47,500 bases of DNA. Origin: Apostichopus japonicus (Eukaryota; Echinodermata; Holothuroidea; Aspidochirotida; Stichopodidae). Positions 33,548-40,876 of this stretch are shown here, in pieces. Location of the stretch: contig NC_092562.1 of NCBI RefSeq assembly GCF_037975245.1, forward strand, positions 13,065,001 through 13,112,500. The letters are read 5' to 3'. Under the pieces are notes generated by a model. It was not told where the DNA came from and ran no database searches. It worked only from the letters and a program-made list of their open reading frames with translations. How positions within the stretch are numbered: the first letter of the stretch is position 1; each line of letters starts with the position of its first letter. The position numbers and the translations under genes were made by a program.

Positions 33548-34062
33548 TATGAGCACATGCTCAATTGCTCATCTAAACGACTCTCTTTTGCTCACGATGT
33601 GCTCTTTTGCTCTTCGAGTCACTCCTTTTATGCTCGCGCGCTCATCACATGAACCACATCATGCGTTTTTGTTTTGTTGCTAATTCTAATATGAGCACAT
33701 ACTCAATTGCTCATCTAAACGACTCTTTTTTGCTCACGGTGTGCTCTTTTGCTCTTCGAGTCACTCCTTTTGTGCTCGCGTGCTCATCACATGAACCATA
33801 TCATGCGTTTTTGTTTTGTTGCTAATTCTAATATGAGCACATGCTCAATTGCTCATCTAAACGACTCTTTTTTGCTCACGGTATGCTCTTTTGCTCTTTG
33901 AGTCACTCCTTTTGTGCTCGCGTGCTCATCACATGAACCACATCATGCGTTTTTGTTTTGTTGCAAATTCTAATATGAGCACATGCTCAATTGCTCATCT
34001 AAACGACTCTTTTTTGCTCACGGTGTGCTCTTCGAGTCACTCATTTTGTGCTCATATTTAAA
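33548..34062. repeat. 142-bp tandem repeat rich in TGAGCA/TGCTCA, left arm (four units)
   Basis: GAGCACATGCTCAATTGCTC starts units at about 33551, 33692, 33835 and 33977. Each unit contains about eight GCTC words, mostly on one strand, with internal inverted pairs such as GAGCACATGCTC. The first unit is also present at 31759 in the outer duplicate. Confidence 0.9.
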
Positions 34063-34248
34063 AAATGATATAATCCACGGTAAAGGTTCCAGTGAAAATA
34101 ATATCGTATGAATCCACGGAACTTGCTTCGAAGGTCCGACAAAGGGAAGAGAGAAAGTATCCCGGTAAATGAATCCGATTGGTCTATGTGTATCAAGGTT
34201 TATGTCGTGTACGTGGCACAGGCGAAAGATCCTCAGGTATGGGACCAA

Positions 34249-34512
34249 TCAAGCCTGCTCGTGCAATGTATCAGCCAAAAACGCATCGACTTGGTTACTT
34301 TTCAGCCATGACGCACTTTTCCCGATCAAAAATTTGGCACAAAGTGAGACTGTCCTACCTAACCACTGTTTGTATACCCCCAATACTTTATCAAGTTCTA
34401 ATGGAGCACCTTCCTCCCCGAAGACTATTTGACCTTCTGCCCCCTTTACCCCTCTTTGAAAACGATCGATCGGGACCATTGTCTGCCAACAGCCTAAGAT
34501 TCCAACACACAC
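34249..34512 (-). CDS. 87-residue protein of the element, left copy
   Basis: Open frame with protein-like composition (V-F-G-E-E-G-A-P-L-E-L-D-K-V-L; W-L-G-R-T-V-S-L-C). A second ATG at residue 12 (M-V-P-I-D-R-F) is an equally good start. An identical copy lies in the right arm at 38101-38364. A long frame on the opposite strand is probably a shadow. No family is recognised, and it could be an exon of a transcript continuing to the zinc-finger frame downstream. Confidence 0.35.
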   Translation of the reverse strand: MCVGILGCWQTMVPIDRFQRGVKGAEGQIVFGEEGAPLELDKVLGVYKQWLGRTVSLCAKFLIGKSASWLKSNQVDAFLADTLHEQA

Positions 34513-34654
34513 AATGAGGCATTATCGATACTTGGGTGAGACTTGGCATGTATAATGTGCACATATACGCAGTGTATATAGTGTATTTGTATAACACTGT
34601 GTGAGCTATAGGCACAACGTATGAGACCATCGTAACCCATGTTTGGATCATCCT

Positions 34655-34877
34655 TATTTTGGATAACTGGCTCGCTTCTCGGCCTTTTGGCTAAGATCAT
34701 GTGTAGTATCTGTTCTTTTCGGGAATGGTGATGCACACCTGACGATGATCACACAGTCACAGTCCCGATGCAAGGGACTGGGGTTAGAAGCGGATCAGTC
34801 GTTCAGTAGTTTGGTTTTCGTTCCCAGGTTCTTTCCTGGGCGACTTTTTCTTAAAAAGTATTTTGGATAACTGGCTC
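34655..34877 (+). ncRNA. Retro-inserted U2 snRNA-headed chimeric RNA cassette, left arm
   Basis: A 185-bp insert is bounded by 19-bp direct repeats TATTTTGGATAACTGGCTC (34655-34673 and 34859-34877). Its first ~45 bases (34672-34717) match the metazoan U2 snRNA 5' end: CGCTTCTCGGCCTTTTGGCT, AAGATC and GTGTAGTATCTGTTCTT, including the GTAGTA that pairs with intron branch points, with one change (ATCATG for ATCAAG). After that, U2 stem IIa and its Sm site are absent. Instead there are hairpins CAGTCCC/GGGACTG and CCCAGG/CCTGGG and a final T5. The length is close to that of U2 (about 190 nt). The long duplication indicates LINE-type retrotransposition of an RNA. Confidence 0.7.
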
Positions 34878-35386
34878 TTATTAGCCAGATAAGTTTTCTT
34901 TTCTAACCGCAAAGTTTTGGTTTTCACTCGTTTCCCCATGAAACATTAGTTTGTCTGTAACTTGCTATTCCCCGGAAAAGTCAACACTAACGAGATTTTT
35001 CTTTCCTAGAGTTTTCTCAGTACTACGATAGGGCGAGCATACTTATTTTGATGTCTAAATAACGATGGTAAAATGGAACTAAGATCACCGTTAGGTCTAC
35101 AATAAATTTACATTTTACTTGAGTCGTATGGTAAAATGGACCTCAAAAACACCTTTTTGTGTACAATAAAGATTGTGCTTGATGATATACACACATCGTA
35201 CATTTGGATATGGTATTTTTATACGGTCCTAAGTTTAAAATAACGTAGACTATATAAAGATCTATGTATTTGGGTAAATATATATATATATATATATACA
35301 GGCCTATGTTGTAAAGTATCGGAGCCTTTACATGATAGAAGAATATATAACTGAACTAGCCTAAATGTATTAAATTAACCAACCTC

Positions 35387-35623
35387 TTAAATTACACCAA
35401 TGCCTAAATGGCCTACCACTATAGTTAAGCCTATACATACGTTAGAAATAAATGAGACGACACAATGCATGTTTAAGGAGAGTGTTGAGTCTGCTCTTTC
35501 TGGAATATTTGATAACCCTTTGTAGAGTCGGTTAAAAAGTTTTAAAAAAAAAGTACTGATCAGCTTAAGTCTGACAAGGTCTTCGATGGTTTCTTCTTCC
35601 TCCTTAATGTCCTCATCTACCAT
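35387..35623 (-). CDS. 78-residue protein of the element, left copy
   Basis: Identical to the right-arm frame 36986-37222. It starts M-V-D-E-D-I-K-E-E-E-E-T within a strong start context (CTCACCATGG). The N-terminal third is acidic, the middle amphipathic (L-K-L-I-S-T-F-F-L-K-L-F), and the last 25 residues are hydrophobic and could be a membrane segment. It lies about 260 bp downstream of an outward TATA box. No family is recognised. Two short upstream frames (14 and 36 codons) precede it in the leader. Confidence 0.4.
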   Translation of the reverse strand: MVDEDIKEEEETIEDLVRLKLISTFFLKLFNRLYKGLSNIPERADSTLSLNMHCVVSFISNVCIGLTIVVGHLGIGVI

Positions 35624-35881
35624 GGTGAGTTTCCGGGAAAATTTCTGCCAGTGTCTCTATGAAGACATTGTATTCTTTTCCCGTTATCCTCTGCTCCTTC
35701 AGGCTCCTTCTCCTCCTCCACATGCCGCAAATACCCAACGGTGGAATACAAATGCAGGCCACCGGGTGATTTACAATTTGCGTTGGTGTTTCAAAACGTT
35801 GACAATAAAAGACACAATATGCTCGTGCTAGCCATCTTCGAGGCTATTGCTCAAATGACGTAATCACCACAGAGACATCGT

Positions 35882-35889
35882 CTTATATA
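35882..35889 (-). promoter_or_regulatory. TATA box, outward to the left
   Basis: TATATAAG on the minus strand, the mirror of 36720-36727. It lies about 50 bp before the first ATG (ATGGCTAGC) and 260 bp before the 78-residue frame. Confidence 0.45.
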
Positions 35890-36219
35890 GGGTTCCAAAT
35901 GTTAATAGCGTTTAGTGTGTACGCCACAGTGTAAGTATAGGTAATGGCTAGTTTCAAAAATACCGCCAAATCATGTAAGCACCGCCTCTTTACACATGCG
36001 CAGTACTCACTCGTACGATGTACTTATGCAACTGATGATGTCATCCCTAAAATTGATCTAGGACTTGCAACTTTGTTTTATTTTCCCTTAAATATATAAA
36101 ACTATCTATGCACCGTTTGACGCTATTGTACGTAGAAACATTTGTACCGCTGGCTATATGTTACACAGTGTAAAAACATCAACGAATGTGAATAGTACAC
36201 GTATTGAACAAACGGATAA

Positions 36220-36390
36220 GTCAATAGTGACTTTAGTGACAATAACAATAGCGACTCGTCCGTTAGGTAGTATATCGATGTTTGAGGCAAACAATTACTA
36301 GCCCCTAAGATGATCGTCCGTTTGCTATATTCGCGCTGTTTATAAGACACGTTACGGTTAAGAATTTCGCGATCGGAAACATTATTACAT
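36220..36390. other. Palindrome loop with a diverged copy of the end-proximal segment
   Basis: The loop begins within a segment that starts GTATTGAACAAACGGATAAG (36201) and runs to TTCGCGCTG. The same segment, diverged by several substitutions, lies next to each terminus (30410-30550, 32202-32342 and, inverted, 40129-40270). The loop therefore holds a fourth, older copy at the symmetry centre. Confidence 0.75.
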
Positions 36391-36719
36391 TATCCGTTTG
36401 TTCAATACGTGTACTATTCACATTCGTTGCTGTTTTTACACTGTGTAACATATAGCCAGCGGTACAAATGTTTCTACGTACAATAGCGTCAAACGGTGCA
36501 TAGATAGTTTTATATATTTAAGGGAAAATAAAACAAAGTTGCAAGTCCTAGATCAATTTTAGGGATGACATCATCAGTTGCATAAGTACATCGTACGAGT
36601 GAGTACTGCGCATGTGTAAAGAGGCGGTGCTTACATGATTTGGCGGTATTTTTGAAACTAGCCATTACCTATACTTACACTGTGGCGTACACACTAAACG
36701 CTATTAACATTTGGAACCC

Positions 36720-36727
36720 TATATAAG
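36720..36727 (+). promoter_or_regulatory. TATA box, outward to the right
   Basis: CCCTATATAAGACG is followed by TCTCTGTGGT about 13 bp on, where initiation could occur, and by ATG 36774 and the Kozak-context ATG 36986. Confidence 0.45.
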
Positions 36728-36985
36728 ACGATGTCTCTGTGGTGATTACGTCATTTGAGCAATAGCCTCGAAGATGGCTAGCACGAGCATATTGTGTCTT
36801 TTATTGTCAACGTTTTGAAACACCAACGCAAATTGTAAATCACCCGGTGGCCTGCATTTGTATTCCACCGTTGGGTATTTGCGGCATGTGGAGGAGGAGA
36901 AGGAGCCTGAAGGAGCAGAGGATAACGGGAAAAGAATACAATGTCTTCATAGAGACACTGGCAGAAATTTTCCCGGAAACTCACC

Positions 36986-37222
36986 ATGGTAGATGAGGAC
37001 ATTAAGGAGGAAGAAGAAACCATCGAAGACCTTGTCAGACTTAAGCTGATCAGTACTTTTTTTTTAAAACTTTTTAACCGACTCTACAAAGGGTTATCAA
37101 ATATTCCAGAAAGAGCAGACTCAACACTCTCCTTAAACATGCATTGTGTCGTCTCATTTATTTCTAACGTATGTATAGGCTTAACTATAGTGGTAGGCCA
37201 TTTAGGCATTGGTGTAATTTAA
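36986..37222 (+). CDS. 78-residue protein of the element, right copy
   Basis: Mirror copy of 35387-35623 with the same protein sequence: acidic N-terminus, amphipathic middle and hydrophobic C-terminus. The start ATG at 36986 lies in ACCATGG. A 36-codon frame (36886-36996) overlaps it by 11 bases and has a coding-like C-terminal half. A frameshift or splice between the two could produce a longer protein, but I see no strong splice sites. Confidence 0.4.
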   Translation: MVDEDIKEEEETIEDLVRLKLISTFFLKLFNRLYKGLSNIPERADSTLSLNMHCVVSFISNVCIGLTIVVGHLGIGVI

Positions 37223-37310
37223 GAGGTTGGTTAATTTAATACATTTAGGCTAGTTCAGTTATATATTCTTCTATCATGTAAAGGCTCCGATACTTTACAA
37301 CATAGGCCTG

Positions 37311-37341
<31 letters not shown>

Positions 37342-37735
37342 AAATACATAGATCTTTATATAGTCTACGTTATTTTAAACTTAGGACCGTATAAAAATAC
37401 CATATCCAAATGTACGATGTGTGTATATCATCAAGCACAATCTTTATTGTACACAAAAAGGTGTTTTTGAGGTCCATTTTACCATACGACTCAAGTAAAA
37501 TGTAAATTTATTGTAGACCTAACGGTGATCTTAGTTCCATTTTACCATCGTTATTTAGACATCAAAAAAAGTATGCTCGCCCTATCGTAGTACTGAGAAA
37601 ACTCTAGGAAAGAAAAATCTCGTTAGTGTTGACTTTTCCGGGGAATAGCAAGTTACAGACAAACTAATGTTTCATGGGGAAACGAGTGAAAACCAAAACT
37701 TTGCGGTTAGAAAAGAAAACTTATCTGGCTAATAA

Positions 37736-37958
37736 GAGCCAGTTATCCAAAATACTTTTTAAGAAAAAGTCGCCCAGGAAAGAACCTGGGAACGAAAACC
37801 AAACTACTGAACGACTGATCCGCTTCTAACCCCAGTCCCTTGCATCGGGACTGTGACTGTGTGATCATCGTCAGGTGTGCATCACCATTCCCGAAAAGAA
37901 CAGATACTACACATGATCTTAGCCAAAAGGCCGAGAAGCGAGCCAGTTATCCAAAATA
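37736..37958 (-). ncRNA. U2 snRNA-headed chimeric RNA cassette, right arm
   Basis: Mirror copy of the left-arm cassette, here read on the minus strand (U2-like part about 37896-37941), with the same flanking 19-bp repeats and both hairpins. It was carried by the palindrome, so one retro-insertion predates arm duplication. It is transcribed toward the element centre, opposite to the protein frames. Confidence 0.7.
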
Positions 37959-38100
37959 AGGATGATCCAAACATGGGTTACGATGGTCTCATACGTTGTG
38001 CCTATAGCTCACACAGTGTTATACAAATACACTATATACACTGCGTATATGTGCACATTATACATGCCAAGTCTCACCCAAGTATCGATAATGCCTCATT

Positions 38101-38364
38101 GTGTGTGTTGGAATCTTAGGCTGTTGGCAGACAATGGTCCCGATCGATCGTTTTCAAAGAGGGGTAAAGGGGGCAGAAGGTCAAATAGTCTTCGGGGAGG
38201 AAGGTGCTCCATTAGAACTTGATAAAGTATTGGGGGTATACAAACAGTGGTTAGGTAGGACAGTCTCACTTTGTGCCAAATTTTTGATCGGGAAAAGTGC
38301 GTCATGGCTGAAAAGTAACCAAGTCGATGCGTTTTTGGCTGATACATTGCACGAGCAGGCTTGA
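38101..38364 (+). CDS. 87-residue protein of the element, right copy
   Basis: Identical in sequence to 34249-34512. It lies between the U2-like cassette and the 142-bp repeat array and reads outward, in line with the 78-residue and zinc-finger frames. An acceptor-like TGTTGGCAG precedes the internal ATG. Confidence 0.35.
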   Translation: MCVGILGCWQTMVPIDRFQRGVKGAEGQIVFGEEGAPLELDKVLGVYKQWLGRTVSLCAKFLIGKSASWLKSNQVDAFLADTLHEQA

Positions 38365-38559
38365 TTGGTCCCATACCTGAGGATCTTTCGCCTGTGCCAC
38401 GTACACGACATAAACCTTGATACACATAGACCAATCGGATTCATTTACCGGGATACTTTCTCTCTTCCCTTTGTCGGACCTTCGAAGCAAGTTCCGTGGA
38501 TTCATACGATATTATTTTCACTGGAACCTTTACCGTGGATTATATCATTTTTTAAATAT

Positions 38560-38930
38560 GAGCACAAAATGAGTGACTCGAAGAGCACACCGTGAGCAAA
38601 AAAGAGTCGTTTAGATGAGCAATTGAGCATGTGCTCATATTAGAATTAGCAACAAAACAAAAACGCATGATATGGTTCATGTGATGAGCACGCGAGCACA
38701 AAAGGAGTGACTCAAAGAGCAAAAGAGCACACCGTGAGCAAAAAAGAGTCGTTTAGATGAGCAATTGAGTATGTGCTCATATTAGAATTAGCAACAAAAC
38801 AAAAACGCATGATGTGGTTCATGTGATGAGCGCGCGAGCATAAAAGGAGTGACTCAAAGAGCAAAAGAGCACATCGTGAGCAAAAGAGAGTCGTTTAGAT
38901 GAGCAATTGAGCATGTGCTCATATTGATAT
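38560..38930. repeat. 142-bp TGAGCA-rich tandem repeat, right arm (three units)
   Basis: Inverted counterpart of 33548-34062 with one unit fewer, which accounts for the 142-bp change in symmetry offset between the arms. Confidence 0.9.
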
Positions 38931-39010
38931 ATTCAAAAAGTATATCATTCACATTTTTGTTTAATAGCTCTCATTGCGTCGAATGACACAAAAGAGTACA
39001 CACCCTCAAG

Positions 39011-39499
39011 ATGAGATTTCGTTGTAAAATATGCAATAAAGGATTTAACCGTCAGTTCAATCTTCGTCGACACGAATCCATCATTCACCCTAGTAATCAA
39101 AAGGCGGCGATGGTAACTAAAAGCGAGGATGACAGTGTGAATGGTAATAGAGATCGTTATGTGAATACGCGTCGTGTCGGCGTGAAATGCAAACATCGTG
39201 AAAGTGATTCGACCGATGACCGCAGTGAAGAGGACGATGACCTGGTGGATACTGAGGGAAGTAATGAACAAAATAGTTCGGATGAGCCGATTGAAACATC
39301 AGACGGTACTGGCAGTAGTAGCAGTGAGGAGGATGGTGGTGCCGATCACGATGACGAGGATGGTGAACGCACGTATGATGCTGTGGAGACTTGGATGCAC
39401 TTGCTCGAACTCAATAAGCAAATGTCTAAGATATTACATCATGGACTGAAGAACAAATACGAAAGTGATGATGAGGAGGACGATGACAACGATGTGTAA
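39011..39499 (+). CDS. Acidic C2H2 zinc-finger protein of the element, copy 3
   Basis: Right-arm copy, the same 162 residues as copies 1 and 2 and matching copy 1 at the synonymous site that differs in copy 2. The start AAGATGAGATTTCG lies 80 bp beyond the 142-bp repeat array. A polyadenylation signal is not obvious downstream. Confidence 0.6.
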   Translation: MRFRCKICNKGFNRQFNLRRHESIIHPSNQKAAMVTKSEDDSVNGNRDRYVNTRRVGVKCKHRESDSTDDRSEEDDDLVDTEGSNEQNSSDEPIETSDGTGSSSSEEDGGADHDDEDGERTYDAVETWMHLLELNKQMSKILHHGLKNKYESDDEEDDDNDV

Positions 39500-39781
39500 G
39501 TTGTCAGAGAGACGTGGGTGACTATACGATCGATCTGAAGAAAGAAATAACAACCGTGGACAACGTATGGCGGATATCGTTGGAAGGTTTACCGATGACG
39601 TTCACCGTAATGACCAAGATGTATATTATTTTATCAATCCATATCTTTAACGATTGATCATTTCAATGTTCACTATTTCATGTGCTTACCAAGTTGTTGC
39701 TCTAAACATAATCATGCATGATTTTATGTGTTTATTTATTTTAAATGAAGTGTTTTCTTAAATTGACATACATTTTATGAA

Positions 39782-40126
39782 ATGTGTTTAGCGATGCATC
39801 TTTTATCTTTTTTTAATTTTATTATTTACAAAGTGACGTTTCATGAACTGTTCGGTGCAAAACGTTTTTTAGTATCAGATCAAGTGAAACTTTTAGGTAA
39901 ATCTATTTTGACTTTAACGAGTTTAGAAAAGTGTCGTGCTGATGTTGGATACCTTTCAATATTCAATACAGTGTTTTTCTCATATGTAGCTAGTGTGTTT
40001 GTATATAATTGTGTACTAAATTTTTTGGAAAATTCGTCCCCCGCTACATTACTGTACCGGACAAAATATATCCTAAAGGAAAGGTTAAGACCCCAAAGGA
40101 GAACATTGAGTTTCATTGTGTACTGA
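39782..40126 (+). CDS. 114-residue hydrophobic protein, copy 3
   Basis: Right-arm copy of 30553-30897, with one residue changed (L-T-L-T for L-T-F-T). It lies 280 bp after the zinc-finger frame on the same strand. Confidence 0.3.
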   Translation: MCLAMHLLSFFNFIIYKVTFHELFGAKRFLVSDQVKLLGKSILTLTSLEKCRADVGYLSIFNTVFFSYVASVFVYNCVLNFLENSSPATLLYRTKYILKERLRPQRRTLSFIVY

Positions 40127-40356
40127 GCGCGAAAATAGCTAACGGACGATGATCTTAGGGGTTAGTAATTGTTGGCCTCAAACAGCAATCAATATCCTAC
40201 CTAACGGACGAGTCGCTATTGTTATTGTCACTAAAGCCACTATTGACTTATCCTTTTGTTCAATATATTTTCTTGTTTGATGTGAAGATATGCTGTGGTG
40301 CACTCGAATAAAAAAAAAAAATGTACAACACATCGCTTTTGTTCTCATTTTCCAGA

Positions 40357-40604
40357 AATGCCCTAGTTTGGGTCCCCACTGTCCATTTTGCCCTGGTTCG
40401 GGTCCCCAATGTCCATTTTGCCCTAGTTCCGGTCCCCAATGTCCATTTTGCCCTAGTTCGAATCCCCCTTGTCGATTATGCCCCGGTTGGGGTCCCCCAT
40501 GCCCATTATGCCCCGGTTGGGGTCCCCCTTGTCGATTGTGCCCCGGTTGTGGTCCCCCTTGTCGATTATGCCCCGGTTGGGGTCCCCCTTGTCGATTGTG
40601 CCCC
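40357..40604. repeat. 30-bp minisatellite forming the right terminal repeat
   Basis: About eight units, inverted relative to the left end. A 147-codon frame on the minus strand (40178-40621) runs through the whole array, encoding P-Q-P-G-H-N-R-Q-G-G decapeptides, and a Cys-rich frame runs through it on the plus strand. Confidence 0.9.
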
Positions 40605-40692
40605 GGTTGTGGTCTATACACTACTGGCCGGTAGTTTGGGGAGAGTTTCTCTGGGCATTTATAGTAGTGGTACTAATGTTTACGTTCTTCAG

Positions 40693-40802
40693 ATACTATT
40701 CCTGAACCCGAGTTCATGGTTGATCTCAAGCTATTCGAAAGCCAGTCTTTCAGCCGGTGGTTTACTTGGCACGGGGGATACTCAACTCGCTGGCACCACT
40801 AG
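40693..40802 (+). CDS. Possible decayed exon of Tie-like gene B
   Basis: An acceptor TTTACGTTCTTCAG (40679-40692) lies 60 bp right of the large insertion. In phase 1 the sequence reads T-I-P-E-P-E-F-M-V-D-L-K-L-F and R-W-F-T-W-H-G-G-Y-S-T-R-W, which is strongly protein-like, but TAG at 40800 precedes any good donor. It may be an exon relic or a true end of a short product. Confidence 0.28.
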
Positions 40803-40843
40803 CGATCCTTTACCTTTCTCTTCTTTGGTCAATTGACTTGTAG

Positions 40844-40876
40844 TTTGTGACACAGCATGCCAGAGCACAGCCTGTA
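40844..40876 (+). CDS. Possible 33-bp microexon of Tie-like gene B
   Basis: A pyrimidine-rich tract and GACTTGTAG precede it and a perfect A|GTAAGT follows. In phase 1 it encodes C-D-T-A-C-Q-S-T-A-C and ends in phase 1, matching the next exon (43599), which begins with a Cys-rich segment. Confidence 0.3.

Larger units (their letters stand above)
30084..33667. repeat. 1,792-bp tandem duplication in the left arm
   Basis: Units 30084-31875 and 31876-33667 correspond base for base at an offset of 1,792, with only scattered substitutions. The junction joins ATCATGCGT to GGGCATAATCG within the minisatellite. The right arm has a single copy. Confidence 0.85.
30031..40625. mobile_element. Giant palindromic insertion element with 6-bp target duplication
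   Basis: The left terminus AGTAGTGTATAGACCACAAC and the right terminus, its exact complement, are flanked on both sides by GGCCGG (30025-30030 and 40626-40631). The left arm 30031-36219 and right arm 36391-40625 are near-identical inverted copies, with corresponding positions summing to about 72,610 near the centre and 72,471 further out. The 171-bp loop separates them. The left arm has an additional 1,792-bp tandem duplication and one extra unit of a 142-bp repeat. Both ends are 30-bp minisatellites. Encoded proteins are small and run outward from the centre. Polinton/Maverick elements create 6-bp duplications and have AG termini and repeat-rich ends, but no polymerase, integrase, ATPase or capsid gene is present, so mobilisation in trans is inferred. 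Confidence 0.85.

Noticed and set aside
34671-34718. Functional U2 snRNA gene
   Set aside because: Only the first quarter matches U2. Stem II, the canonical Sm site and the 3' stem-loops are absent, and flanking direct repeats mark a retro-insertion.
38096-38434. 112-codon minus-strand frame opposite the 87-residue protein
   Set aside because: Overlapping antisense frame without recognisable features; its outward counterpart is in line with the other element genes.
30031-40625. Whole palindrome as an assembly error or misjoined haplotype
   Set aside because: The arms differ by a 1,792-bp duplication, one 142-bp unit and scattered substitutions. Exact 6-bp duplications flank the whole, which a misjoin would not create. 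Long reads are still needed to prove it.
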